Positions 1-11,426 of a stretch of DNA of 64,000 nucleotides are shown here, piece after piece. This stretch comes from Stenotrophomonas sp. Ste86 (GTDB lineage Bacteria > Pseudomonadota > Gammaproteobacteria > Xanthomonadales > Xanthomonadaceae): contig NZ_JALJRW010000015.1 in NCBI RefSeq assembly GCF_024519465.1, positions 1 through 64,000 of the forward strand. Reading direction: 5' to 3'. The notes under the pieces were generated by a model that was given only the letters and a program-made list of their open reading frames with translations, was not told the origin of the DNA and made no database searches. Made by a program: the position numbers and the translations under genes. Within the stretch, counting starts at the first letter, position 1; each line of letters begins with the position of its first letter.

Positions 1-189
1 GGGACATTTGCGCCAGGGGCCTACCGGCCGCTACGGGGCCCTCACGCGCGCAACAGACCTGATCGGAGACGCCGGCCGATCCAACCGGCAACCGGACTGC
101 CCGGCCGCACGCGTATCGCCATGCGCCCCCCACTAGGCCCGTGGAACTCGACGAGATGGTCCCTTCGATGGGAAAAGGACAAAAGAAAA
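1..189. other. Window edge, no gene recognised
   Basis: This stretch lies beyond the 3' end of the TonB receptor gene on the other side of its terminator. I see no convincing start codon with a ribosome binding site, no RNA gene and no repeat in it. Confidence 0.4.
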
Positions 190-222
190 GGGCGGACCTT
201 GCGGTCCGCCCTCCCTTTTTTA
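190..222 (-). terminator. Intrinsic terminator after TonB receptor gene
   Basis: A perfect 9-bp stem (GGGCGGACC at 190-198 with GGTCCGCCC at 203-211) has a 4-base loop. On the minus strand it is followed by a T-rich tract (TTTTCTTTTG), and on the plus strand by CCTTTTTT. It can therefore stop transcription in both directions. It lies 33 bases past the stop codon of the minus-strand receptor gene. Confidence 0.8.
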
Positions 223-243
223 CTGCTACAGAGCTTCGATGGA

Positions 244-3096
244 TCAGAAGCGCTGGGTGTACTTCATGTACAGGAAGCGACCGATATCGAAACCGCCGTA
301 GTAGGCGAAGCTCGAGTTCGGCGCCGAGTACATCAGCGGACCCTTGTGGTCGAACACGTTGTTCGCGCCCAGGGCGATGGTGGCATCCCACGGCGCCTTC
401 CAGCTGACCTGCAGGTCGTGGAAGGTGTTGGAGCCGGTCTTGCGCAGCGGCTCGGATTCGCCATTGGCCATGTGGTTGGGCGCATTGCACCAGAACTCGC
501 CGGTGTCGATGCAGTCTTCCTTCATGCCCGAGTAGTAGCGCGCGGTGTAGTTGACACCGAAGTCGCCCATCGCCCAGTTGATGCCCACGTTGGAACGCAC
601 GCGGAACAGGCCGGCTTCGCCGACGCGACCGATCATGATGTTCTGACCGGCGGCATTCTGGCCCTGCTCGTCGTACTTGGACAGGTAGCTGGTCTGCCAA
701 TCGATCGAGAACTGACCGATGGCCAGTTCCGGCAGGCGGTACTTGATGCCCAGGTCGTAACCTTCGGTTTCCATCTTGCCGAGGTTGGCGGTGCCGTAGG
801 TGATCGCGCTGACGTGACCGTCATCGGCACGGACCACGCCTTCGCAGCGTGCCGAGTTGCCCAGCACGTAGCAGTCGCGCAGGATGCGGTCGACGCTGTC
901 AGCGATGATCATGTCGCTGATTTCGTACTTGTACCAATCCAGCGAGATGTCCAGGCCCTGCACCCAGCGCGGGCTCCAGACCAGACCGGCGGTCGTGCTC
1001 TTGGAGGTTTCCGGCTTCAGGTTCGGGTTTGCACCGGAGACGAACTGGTCACCGGACTGGCACGGCAGGGTGGAGCAGGCCTTGTTGCCCTGGCCCAGCT
1101 GCACGTAGTCGGCCGGAACACCTGCGGCCGAGCACGGGCCGTTGCCGGCGACGCTGCCCGGAGCGGTGGTGCCGCACGGATCGATGTACGACTCGAAGCT
1201 CGAGCTCAGGCCACCGTACAGATCGGCGATGGTCGGAGCGCGGAAGCCTTCAGCATAGGTGGCGCGGACCAGCAGCTCGTCCATCGGACGCCAGGTCAGG
1301 CCGAACTTGCTGTTGGTGGTGCCGCCGAAGTTGCTGTAGTCCGAGTAGCGGCTGGCCATGTTCAGGGTCAGCTCCTTGGCGAACGCCATGTCCGCCAGGA
1401 TCGGCACGTTCAGTTCGAGGTAGACCTCGTTCAGATCGTACTCACCACGGGTCGGCTTCTGGCCCAGGCCGGTGGACTGGCCCGACTGTGCGAAGGCGTC
1501 CGGCGTGTAACTGCCTTCTTCCTTGCGGTGTTCCACGCCCATGGCAAAGCCCAGGTCACCGGCCGGCAGGGTCACGATGGAGCCCGACAGGTTGGCGGTG
1601 AAGCTGGTGGTCTTGGTGATGCCGCGGGTGGTGAAGGTCGGGAACAGGAAGTCCTGCAGCTCCTGGTCGGCCAGCGAACCCTGACCTGCGACGCCGTACG
1701 GCAGCAGCGGGTTCCACGGACGGCAGTCACCCAGGATCGGGTTGGCTGCGGTGCCGCAACGGGCAGCGCCGGCGCCGTCGATGAACGACGGGCCCAGCGC
1801 CTGACGGGCAGCGATCAGGCTCATGTCACCGCGGTTGGTCTTGATCGACTCGTTGCGGTTCCACAGCGCGCCCACGTCCCAATCGAAGCTCTTGTCAGCC
1901 ACTTCGAAGAAGCCGCTGATGGTCGGTGCGAAGCGCAGGGTCTTCAGCTGGCTGTCGGTGGTGCGCGGCACCTCCCACAGGCGACGACGGAAGTCGACGT
2001 TCTGGCCAACCGGGTTGAAGGCGCTGGCCGCCGACAGCGGGGTGCTGAACGAGCTGGACTGGTACGGGTAGCCGGCGATCTGCTGGAACGTGTTGCGTTC
2101 GTTGTAGAGCAGATCGGTGTTCAGGCTGATCGAATCAGTGAAGTCGTACGTGCCGTTGATGTAGACCGACTTGCGCTCGACACCGGTCAGCAGGGTCATC
2201 TGCTGGTTGGAGTTGGCGTACTCGTCGGCGGTCAGCTCGTGGTAGTCGTTCGGGTTCTTCGGGTTGCCGCCCTGGTTCAGGGTCTGCCACACCGCGGTCT
2301 TGGAGGTGCGCGAGCAATCAAACAGCAGCGGGTTGCACCAGCTGCCGTTCTGGCTGATCGGGCTCCAGTCTTCGCTGGTGGAGTTCGGACCCAGCGAGCC
2401 GTCACGGCTGTACCAGCGGTCCTTGGCCCACACCGGATCCTGCTTGGAGTATTCGGCAGACAGGGTCACGCTGCCGCGCTCGCCCTTGGCACCCAGGGTC
2501 ATCGAGTACTGCTGGCTTTCACCGTCGCCGTTGCCGTACTGGCCAACGTAGACGCTGGCTTCGCCGCCTTCCACGTTCTTGCGGGTGATCACGTTGACCA
2601 CGCCGGCGATGGCGTCGGAACCGTAGATGGCCGACGCACCGTCCTTCAGGATCTCGATGCGCTCAACCGCGGACATCGGGATCTGGCTCAGATCCTGCAG
2701 GCCGGCGGTGGAGGCGCCCAGGCGCTTGCCGTTCATCAGCACCAGGGTGCGCTCTGCGCCCAGGTTGCGGATGTCGACGTAGTAGCCGCCCACGTTCTCG
2801 CCCGAAGCCAGCGACTCCGAACGCGAGATGGCCGGGGAGCCGGCCGAGGTCAGGTTGTTCAGCACGTCCGCGACGCTCGAGAAGCCCTGCTTTTCCAGGG
2901 ATTCGCGGGTCATCGTCAGGATCGGCTGCTGCGTCTCCATGTTGGCGCCGCGGATGCGCGAGCCGGTAACCGAGATGCGGTCGAGGTCAGTGGTGCCGGA
3001 GGCAGCTTCCTGCGCCGAGGCAAAGCTCGGCGCCAGCGCCAGCGCAATGCCGGCGGGCAGAAGGCCCAGCCGCACTGCGGGAGTACGAAAATTCAT
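244..3096 (-). CDS. TonB-dependent outer-membrane receptor
   Basis: A 950-residue outer-membrane active transporter that would import a substrate using TonB energy; the substrate is not evident. A signal peptide of about 28 residues ends in SFASA. Next comes the segment ISVTGSRIRG, a signature of receptors common in Xanthomonadaceae, which may serve as TonB box. The plug domain (about residues 50-165) carries IEILKDGASAIYGSDA, and the rest reads as beta-barrel, ending in the aromatic residue expected for barrel insertion (QRF). There is no N-terminal signalling (STN) domain. An AraC-type regulator gene lies 68 bases upstream on the same strand, which suggests substrate-responsive control. A strong hairpin terminator follows. 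Family assignment is firm and specificity is unknown. Confidence 0.93.
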   Translation of the reverse strand: MNFRTPAVRLGLLPAGIALALAPSFASAQEAASGTTDLDRISVTGSRIRGANMETQQPILTMTRESLEKQGFSSVADVLNNLTSAGSPAISRSESLASGENVGGYYVDIRNLGAERTLVLMNGKRLGASTAGLQDLSQIPMSAVERIEILKDGASAIYGSDAIAGVVNVITRKNVEGGEASVYVGQYGNGDGESQQYSMTLGAKGERGSVTLSAEYSKQDPVWAKDRWYSRDGSLGPNSTSEDWSPISQNGSWCNPLLFDCSRTSKTAVWQTLNQGGNPKNPNDYHELTADEYANSNQQMTLLTGVERKSVYINGTYDFTDSISLNTDLLYNERNTFQQIAGYPYQSSSFSTPLSAASAFNPVGQNVDFRRRLWEVPRTTDSQLKTLRFAPTISGFFEVADKSFDWDVGALWNRNESIKTNRGDMSLIAARQALGPSFIDGAGAARCGTAANPILGDCRPWNPLLPYGVAGQGSLADQELQDFLFPTFTTRGITKTTSFTANLSGSIVTLPAGDLGFAMGVEHRKEEGSYTPDAFAQSGQSTGLGQKPTRGEYDLNEVYLELNVPILADMAFAKELTLNMASRYSDYSNFGGTTNSKFGLTWRPMDELLVRATYAEGFRAPTIADLYGGLSSSFESYIDPCGTTAPGSVAGNGPCSAAGVPADYVQLGQGNKACSTLPCQSGDQFVSGANPNLKPETSKSTTAGLVWSPRWVQGLDISLDWYKYEISDMIIADSVDRILRDCYVLGNSARCEGVVRADDGHVSAITYGTANLGKMETEGYDLGIKYRLPELAIGQFSIDWQTSYLSKYDEQGQNAAGQNIMIGRVGEAGLFRVRSNVGINWAMGDFGVNYTARYYSGMKEDCIDTGEFWCNAPNHMANGESEPLRKTGSNTFHDLQVSWKAPWDATIALGANNVFDHKGPLMYSAPNSSFAYYGGFDIGRFLYMKYTQRF

Positions 3097-3164
3097 TTAT
3101 CTCTCCGAGGTACGTTAGTAGCGTGTTAAAACGCCTCGGAAAGTTACGATTGCGTTGCAGTTAA

Positions 3165-4046
3165 TTATTTGCGCGAAGCAACCGGAGGCTTTGCCGACTT
3201 TGGCGGGAGCATTCCGACGGTCTCGCGGAAGCCTGACGCAGACTGCCCATAACGTGCCCGGAAGGCCCGTGCGAAGCTGCAACAGTTGTCAAATCCGCTT
3301 GCTGCGGCCACTTCGCCGATCATCATGTCGGTATCACGCAGCAGGTCGGCCGCGCGCTCCAGGCGCAGGCGCGCCGACAGCGATTGCGGGCTTTCCTCGT
3401 AGAGGCTCTGGAACGTCTTGGACAGGTACCAGCTGGAGAAGTTGGTCAGCTCGGCGAGTTCACCAATGCGCACCACGCGGTGGCTGTTGCCTTCCAGGTA
3501 CAGGCGCGCGCGCTGCATGCGCCCGAACACCTGGCGCTTGCGCAGGCGCGAGCGGCCGGGGCAACGCTGCACTCCGGTGGCCAGCGCGCGCTGCAGTGAG
3601 GCCAGGTGCAGCAGCACCGGGCGCAACGCCTGCGCCGGCTGGCCACTGGCCAGGGCATCGCGCCACAGCCGCAGGGCCACGCGGACTTCACCGCGGCTCA
3701 TGCTGCCGCGACCGGCATACAGGCTGCAGTCTTCCAGTTCGCCGAGCGCACGCAGCGCATCCGGGGTCAGGCTCAGCCCGATGCACAGGCCATCGCGGCC
3801 GGCCTGGATCATCGGGCGCGATTCCTTCTCGAAGGCGATCCACTCGCGCTGGCGCAGACGGAAACGGCCTTCCTTGGATTCCACCCACGCGCTGCCACGC
3901 AGCTGCATCCATACGGTGAAGGTGGCGCCGGCGGTCTGCAGGCTGCCGAGCCGAGCCACGCCCAGGCAGGTGGGCAGCGGGCCGTCGTCGACGATCTTGT
4001 CCAGGGAAAGCGATTGACCGCGATCGGCGAGGGAAAGCTGACGCAT
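3165..4046 (-). CDS. AraC-family transcriptional regulator
   Basis: A 293-residue regulator. The C-terminal third has two helix-turn-helix motifs of the AraC family (IGELAELTNFSSWYLSKTFQ, then IGEVAAASGFDNCCSFARAF followed by RARYGQSASGFR). The N-terminal half is a cupin-like effector-binding region with no obvious ligand. I chose the ATG at 4046 (MRQLSLADRG); an upstream in-frame TTG at 4088 would add 14 residues but has no ribosome binding site. The gene is followed after 68 bases by the TonB-dependent receptor gene on the same strand, so the receptor is its most likely target. The short gap is AT-rich (TTAATTATTT) compared with its surroundings and could hold the receptor promoter. Confidence 0.88.
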   Translation of the reverse strand: MRQLSLADRGQSLSLDKIVDDGPLPTCLGVARLGSLQTAGATFTVWMQLRGSAWVESKEGRFRLRQREWIAFEKESRPMIQAGRDGLCIGLSLTPDALRALGELEDCSLYAGRGSMSRGEVRVALRLWRDALASGQPAQALRPVLLHLASLQRALATGVQRCPGRSRLRKRQVFGRMQRARLYLEGNSHRVVRIGELAELTNFSSWYLSKTFQSLYEESPQSLSARLRLERAADLLRDTDMMIGEVAAASGFDNCCSFARAFRARYGQSASGFRETVGMLPPKSAKPPVASRK

Positions 4047-4167
4047 GACTACACCGTGTTTGCCGTAACTGGGCAACCGTTTTGCCAAATCAGGTCGACC
4101 CGGTCAGGAAAGTCCCACGAGATTCATCCGAATTCGACACGAGGCCGATACGAAGGAATCACGAAGG

Positions 4168-6480
4168 TCATTTCCCTTTTGTAAACAAGGCGTTGGAGAT
4201 CGTGGAGAAGACAGGTGCCGGAGCCTCGGGCAGTTCCATCACGCCGATATCGGCGCCGTCGGCCACCGCAAGCGCCACATAGAGCGCGCTGCCATCGGCC
4301 TGCGCACTGAAGCCGTTGCCGGCACTGAGGCGATCGGCATCCAGGCAGTGCTCGACGCTGGGCGCGCCGACGTCGATGCGCGAAAACAGGGTGGCGCAAT
4401 CGGCGCGATTGGACAGGTAGTCGACGCTGCCGTTGCGGGCGACGGCCCAGGTCCGATAGCGCCAGCGCGTCGGCCGGTCGTCGCTGAGCTGCTGGATGCT
4501 GTCGGCACTGAGCCGCGCATCGGCCGACCACAAGCCGCCGGCCGACAACCGCGTGAACAACACGCGCTGGGTGGCCGGGTCGAAGCGGGCCTGCGAGACC
4601 CCGTCGATGCTGCCGAGCACCGTCCACGGCGAGGCGCGCCGATCGAACAACAACAGTCGCATGCGTTCGTGCGGGTCGCGATCGACTACCAGCAGGTGGT
4701 CGGCATCGCCCGCATACAAAGCCTGCAGTGGCTGGGCGACGGGTACCGGCAGCGCCACCACCTGCTCGTCGCGCGGGGAAACCTCGTAGATCACCGGATT
4801 GGCCTGCGCATCGCGCCCGGACACCAGCAGATGCGTGCTGTCCGGTGACCAGTCCGCGGCCTGGCGCGTCTCCGGACGCAACCCATCGACCGGGCGCAGC
4901 GATTCGGGCCGGGTCAAGTCGGCCCACCACAATCCGTAGTTCCCGGAGCGGTCGGAGGTGAACACCAGTTGCCGGCCATCCGGGGCCAGCATCGGCTGAC
5001 CGTCACGGCCGTTGGAGGCGAACAGGCGCTCGGGCTGGCCGGGCCGGCCCTCCTTGAGCGGCACGCGGAACAGACCGAACTGCGCCTTGCGGTGCACGAA
5101 GGCCAGCATTTCGCTGCTGCGCGACACCGCCGGCGACTGCGCATCGTCGATGCCCACATCGCGCAGCGTGCGGGTCGGGATATCCAGCTCGTACAGCCGC
5201 GATTCGCTGTCCACGCGGCGCCCGAACACGATGTGCCGGCTGTCGCTGCGCCAGGCCCACCCGCGGATCTCGGCCGAATCGTCGGTCAACTGCTCCGGCA
5301 CGCCGCCGGCCGCCGGCAGCCGCCACAGATCACCGATCTGCGGATTGCGCACGAACACGATCCAGCGCCCGTCCGGCGAGTAGCGCGGGGCGTAGTCGAA
5401 ACTGTCTTCGGCCACCTCGTAGTCCAGTGGCGTCCAGCGCCCGCTGGCGATGTCCAGGATGCGGATGCCACGGTGCGCGTAGCGCCCGGCCAGCGAGCCG
5501 AACAGCAGGCCGCGCCCGTCCGGGGTCCAGTCGAAGCTGAGCAGCTCGGTGCCATCGCAGCGGGTGACGTGGCGCACCGCGCCGCCGGTGGCACTGGCGA
5601 TCAGCACTTCGCAGCCGGCATCGGGACCAAAGCGGGCGAAGGCGATGTCGCGACCGTTCGGCGACCAGTTGGGGAAGCGGTCGGAGTACCCCTGCGGCGT
5701 CTCGGCCAGCAACCGCGCCGGGGCGTTGCCGGAGGTCTGCACTTTGATGCTGCTGCCCTGGCGGGCACTGCTGTCGGCCTCATAGGCCACCTGCGAACCG
5801 TCCGGGGACAACGTGGGATAGGTTTCAAAGCCCGCCGTGGCGGTAATCAGCCGGTACGGTCGCTGCGGGCTGCCGATCACGCGGCTGCCGTCTTCCAGCA
5901 CGCCGCTGGACGCGGCCGATGGTGCAGGACGTTGCAGCAGCAATGCGGTCAGCACCAGCAGCGCGATCATCATGCCAACGCCGAGCGCGAGCAGGACGTA
6001 GCGGCGCATCCGCCGCCACCGGCTGCGGACGGATCCCGTGGCGGGCGCGGCCACGTCGGCAGGCACACCCATCGCTGCGGTGTCTTCGCGTTCGGTGGAC
6101 GTCACCGCCTCGGCAGCCGGCGCCTTATCGACCGCACTCACCGGCACGAGCAGGCGATAGCCGGTCTTGGCAATGGTTTCGATGTAAGGCGTGCCCGTGA
6201 CATCGTCGTTGCTGAACGCCTTGCGCAGCTGTGTCACTGCCTGGGTCAGCACGTCATTGGTGGGCAGCGTGTCCGGCCATACCTCGGCGAACAGTTCATC
6301 ACGGGTGACCACCGCACCCGGTGCACGCATCAGCGCCTTCAACACACCCAATGCCTTCGGCGTCAGCCGGCGCGGACGACGCGCACCGGGCACCGTGACC
6401 TCGCGGGAGGACAACGTGACGGTGCACTCGCCGATCCTGATCACATCGGCTGAAGTTGGCTCACTAAAGGGGCTGATCAT
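4168..6480 (-). CDS. Membrane-anchored winged-helix regulator with TolB-like beta-propeller
   Basis: A 770-residue, CadC/ToxR-style one-component regulator. Residues about 10-110 form an OmpR-type winged helix (RRLTPKALGVLKALMRAPGA, then DVLTQAVTQLRKAF and the wing YIETIAKTGYRLL). A basic, proline/alanine-rich linker leads to one transmembrane helix (YVLLALGVGMMIALLVLTAL, about 160-180). The periplasmic part is a series of TolB/WD40-like blades with repeated SPDGxxVAY or SPNGRDIAF motifs, probably a ligand- or protein-sensing propeller. I chose the ATG at 6480 (MISPFSEP); an in-frame start 29 residues upstream gives an atypical basic extension. No target gene is evident; neighbours are a channel-like gene upstream and the AraC regulator downstream. 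Confidence 0.85.
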   Translation of the reverse strand: MISPFSEPTSADVIRIGECTVTLSSREVTVPGARRPRRLTPKALGVLKALMRAPGAVVTRDELFAEVWPDTLPTNDVLTQAVTQLRKAFSNDDVTGTPYIETIAKTGYRLLVPVSAVDKAPAAEAVTSTEREDTAAMGVPADVAAPATGSVRSRWRRMRRYVLLALGVGMMIALLVLTALLLQRPAPSAASSGVLEDGSRVIGSPQRPYRLITATAGFETYPTLSPDGSQVAYEADSSARQGSSIKVQTSGNAPARLLAETPQGYSDRFPNWSPNGRDIAFARFGPDAGCEVLIASATGGAVRHVTRCDGTELLSFDWTPDGRGLLFGSLAGRYAHRGIRILDIASGRWTPLDYEVAEDSFDYAPRYSPDGRWIVFVRNPQIGDLWRLPAAGGVPEQLTDDSAEIRGWAWRSDSRHIVFGRRVDSESRLYELDIPTRTLRDVGIDDAQSPAVSRSSEMLAFVHRKAQFGLFRVPLKEGRPGQPERLFASNGRDGQPMLAPDGRQLVFTSDRSGNYGLWWADLTRPESLRPVDGLRPETRQAADWSPDSTHLLVSGRDAQANPVIYEVSPRDEQVVALPVPVAQPLQALYAGDADHLLVVDRDPHERMRLLLFDRRASPWTVLGSIDGVSQARFDPATQRVLFTRLSAGGLWSADARLSADSIQQLSDDRPTRWRYRTWAVARNGSVDYLSNRADCATLFSRIDVGAPSVEHCLDADRLSAGNGFSAQADGSALYVALAVADGADIGVMELPEAPAPVFSTISNALFTKGK

Positions 6481-6593
6481 TCCGGTGGTACGAGTGAATG
6501 CAGGACAACAGGAACGCAGCATCCATCGCAACCGAACACCGATCGAACGAACCGCCAGATTCCGCACATGCCATCAGCGCAAACCGCAAAAAA

Positions 6594-6722
6594 ACTGAAG
6601 CGCGCGAATACTAGCCTATGGCGGTTAACTGCGCCTGTGCGCGTGGACAACATCAGGCCCTCTCTCGCCGACGAATTCACATAAATCGCTTCAGTATTCG
6701 CGCCTCCGGGCGCGAATTTTTT
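6594..6722. promoter_or_regulatory. Permuted inverted-repeat element between two genes
   Basis: Two sub-motifs, CTGAAGCG and GCGCGAATACT, lie together at 6596-6612. Their complements lie together at about 6689-6703, but in an order that stops both pairs forming at once. The right arm can instead make a local hairpin (ATTCGCGCC 6696-6704 with GGCGCGAAT 6709-6717) followed by T6 on the plus strand. On the minus strand the CGCTTCAG arm is followed by T7. Mutually exclusive stems next to T-runs are what an attenuator or a bidirectional terminator would show. It lies downstream of the channel gene and upstream of the winged-helix regulator gene, both on the minus strand. Confidence 0.4.
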
Positions 6723-6731
6723 ATCTGCGAT

Positions 6732-7409
6732 TCAGTTTCGTCCACGGCGCAGCATGGTCAGTCCGACCAGCCTGGACACCACCAAAGCTACGTACATCAC
6801 GCCTGCAAACTGCTCCAGCATGACCAATGCGCGTGCCTGCGGATGCACCGGCACCACATCACTCAACCCCACCCCGGACAGCAAGCTGAAGCTGAGATAA
6901 AGCAGCTCCATCCAGGTGCGCAGTTCGCTCTCGCTGGTGGCCATGAAACTGCCCGGATACCACTGCTGGCAGACCGAGAATGCGAACGCGAAGGCCCATG
7001 CCAGCAAGGTGAATGTCGCACCGGCGGCGAACAGCTCGTCGCGGGTGACTTTGTGATCCTGCAGCATGTAGGCGGTCAGGCTGCCAGCCGTGTAGAAATA
7101 CAGGAGGCATTCGAGCAGCTGCGCGGTGATGGTCAAGGCGGGCTTGCCCAGCAGCGCACCGGCGATGGAGAAGACCACCGCCGGGATCGCCAGCACCAGC
7201 GCCAGCCACATCCCCAGCGGGCTGCGCCGCACCACCCACAACGACAGGCCAAGCACGGCGATGCCGAACGCGCCGAACAGCGCGCGGCTGGCACCGGCCT
7301 CGTCCATGGCCGGGTACAGCAGCACGCCCAGCAGTTGCACGGCCAGCAGCCATGCAGAAGGATGCCTGCGCGCGATGGCCAGCCATTTGGTGGTGCGTGC
7401 TATCGCCAT
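6732..7409 (-). CDS. Ion-channel-like membrane protein with degenerate pore filter
   Basis: A 225-residue protein with about six hydrophobic segments. The last two flank a pore-loop-like segment (YLSFSLLSGVGLSDVVP, about residues 170-187), which aligns with the potassium-channel consensus around TVGYGD and matches it only partly (GVGLSD). The first four helices have no obvious voltage-sensor arginines. It starts at the ATG at 7409 behind GAGGGA. thiC lies upstream on the same strand with a strong, T-less GC hairpin between them (7478-7502). Membership of the two-pore-helix ion channel superfamily is likely; potassium selectivity is doubtful because of the altered filter. Confidence 0.7.
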   Translation of the reverse strand: MAIARTTKWLAIARRHPSAWLLAVQLLGVLLYPAMDEAGASRALFGAFGIAVLGLSLWVVRRSPLGMWLALVLAIPAVVFSIAGALLGKPALTITAQLLECLLYFYTAGSLTAYMLQDHKVTRDELFAAGATFTLLAWAFAFAFSVCQQWYPGSFMATSESELRTWMELLYLSFSLLSGVGLSDVVPVHPQARALVMLEQFAGVMYVALVVSRLVGLTMLRRGRN

Positions 7410-7477
7410 CGTCTTCCCTCGCCCTGGCCGTGTGGCGCCGAGCTTAACGCGGAAGCCGCGCAGGCGAGATGAGCAGG

Positions 7478-7502
7478 CCGGGGCGCTGGCTCAGCGCCCC
7501 GG
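7478..7502. other. Strong GC hairpin between thiC and channel gene
   Basis: An 11-bp perfect palindrome (CCGGGGCGCTG pairing with CAGCGCCCCGG, 3-base loop) lies 10 bases after the thiC stop codon. No T-run follows on either strand, so it is more likely an mRNA 3'-end stabiliser or pause site than an intrinsic terminator. Confidence 0.5.
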
Positions 7503-7511
7503 GCCGCCGCG

Positions 7512-9823
<2,312 letters not shown>

Positions 9824-11392
9824 ATGGTGTTTCGCATTTCCATCGCATTGATTGCCCTGCTGGTGCTGGCCGCCGGCCTTGCGCCGGGCCCCTTCAACGA
9901 CATCGTCCAGAGCGGGTTGACGACCATCGTCCGCAGCACCGGCTGGCTGTACCTGCTGGTGGTGTTCATGACGCTGTCGTTCCTGCTGTATCTGGCGTTC
10001 GGTCGGCTCGGTTCGCTGCGCATCGGGGGTGAAGACGCCGAGCCGGATTTCTCCAACGCCAGCTGGATGTCGATGCTGTTCGCCGCGGGCATGGGCATCG
10101 GCCTGGTGTTCTGGGGCGCCGCCGAGCCGATCTCGCATTTCGTCAAGCCGCCCGAAGGCTTGGCGCCGCAGAGCATGGACGCCGCGCGCGCGTCGATGCG
10201 CTATGCGTTCTTCCATTGGGGCCTGCATCCGTGGGCGATCTATGCGCTGATCGGCCTGGCGATGGCGTGGTTCCAGTTCAACCGCAACGGCCGTGGACTG
10301 ATCAGCGATCTGCTGCAGCCGATCATCGGTGCGCATCATCGTGGCTGGATGGGCACGGTGGTGAACGTCGCGGCGGTGGTGGCCACCGCGATCGGGGTGG
10401 CCACCACGTTGGGCTTCGGCACGATCCAGATCGCGGCGGGCCTGCACCGGGTATTCGGCATCCAGGATTCGATTCCGGTGCAGTTGACCATCATCGCGGT
10501 GGCGTTCGTGCTGTACATGGCCTCCACCACCAGCGGGGTGAATCGCGGCATCAAGTGGTTGTCCAACTTCAACCTGGGTCTGGCCGCTGTGCTGTTGGCG
10601 CTGGTGCTGGTACTGGGGCCGACCGGTTTCATCTTCGATACGTTCACCACCACGATCGGGTCGTACCTCAACTCGCTGGTGACGATGAGCCTGCGCATGT
10701 CGCCGTTCTCGGGCAGCACCTGGGTGGCGGACTGGACGATCTTCTACTGGGCGTGGTGGATTGCCTGGGCCCCGTTCGTGGGCTCGTTCATCGCGCGCGT
10801 CTCGCGTGGGCGCAGCATCCGCGAGTTCGTGCTGGGCGTGGTGATCGCGCCGAGCGTGTTGGGCTTCCTGTGGTTCTCGGTGTTTGGCGGGACGGCGTTG
10901 TGGTCGCAGATCTTCGGCCATGTGGATCTGGCGCAGGCGCTGGGCAATGGCTATGAGACGGTGCTGTTCACGATGTTCGACAGCCTGCCGATGCCGCTGG
11001 TGTTGTCGGTGATCGCGCTGGTGCTGCTGATGATCTTCTTCGTGACCTCGGCCGATTCGGCGGTACTGGTACTGGCCACGATGTCCACCGAGGAAGCCGG
11101 CGATCCGCCGCTGGCGCGGCGCATGGTGTGGGGCGTGGCGATCGCGCTGATCGCCGGGGTGCTGTTGCTGGCCGGCGGCCTGAACGCGCTGCAGGGCATG
11201 ATCACGATCGCGGCATTGCCGTTTGCGTTGCTGATGTTGGCGGTGATGTGGTCGCTGTACCGGGTGCTGGACATGGAGTACGCGCTGCAGCGGCGCCGCG
11301 CGCAGCGGGCGCGACGGATGATGGATGCGTGGATCGAGCGTGAGATCGCCGCGCAGGAAGAAACGCGTGATGAGGCCGCGCGGGCGCCTTAG
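9824..11392 (+). CDS. BCCT-family betaine/choline/carnitine-type transporter
   Basis: A 522-residue inner-membrane protein with about 12 transmembrane helices. Family signatures are clear: GMGIGLVFWGAAEP in helix 3 and the tryptophan-rich WTIFYWAWWIAWAPFVGSF with RVSRGRSIREF. The glycine-rich GMGIG sequence resembles sodium-coupled members such as BetP, so Na+-driven uptake of a quaternary ammonium compound is likely; the substrate cannot be told. The long regulatory tails of BetP are absent. I chose the ATG at 9824 with GGAGA nine bases upstream, rather than the GTG 13 codons earlier. It is divergent from thiC and converges on a gamma-glutamyltransferase gene across a SMAG cluster. Confidence 0.93.
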   Translation: MVFRISIALIALLVLAAGLAPGPFNDIVQSGLTTIVRSTGWLYLLVVFMTLSFLLYLAFGRLGSLRIGGEDAEPDFSNASWMSMLFAAGMGIGLVFWGAAEPISHFVKPPEGLAPQSMDAARASMRYAFFHWGLHPWAIYALIGLAMAWFQFNRNGRGLISDLLQPIIGAHHRGWMGTVVNVAAVVATAIGVATTLGFGTIQIAAGLHRVFGIQDSIPVQLTIIAVAFVLYMASTTSGVNRGIKWLSNFNLGLAAVLLALVLVLGPTGFIFDTFTTTIGSYLNSLVTMSLRMSPFSGSTWVADWTIFYWAWWIAWAPFVGSFIARVSRGRSIREFVLGVVIAPSVLGFLWFSVFGGTALWSQIFGHVDLAQALGNGYETVLFTMFDSLPMPLVLSVIALVLLMIFFVTSADSAVLVLATMSTEEAGDPPLARRMVWGVAIALIAGVLLLAGGLNALQGMITIAALPFALLMLAVMWSLYRVLDMEYALQRRRAQRARRMMDAWIEREIAAQEETRDEAARAP

Positions 11393-11426
11393 CCTTGTGT
11401 TGCGCGTGGGTCGGTGGTTTGGGAGA

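Noticed and set aside
121-3129. A 1002-codon plus-strand frame opposite the first TonB receptor gene
   Set aside because: Composition-driven antisense frame; its translation lacks recognisable domains, while the opposite strand has signal peptide, plug and barrel.
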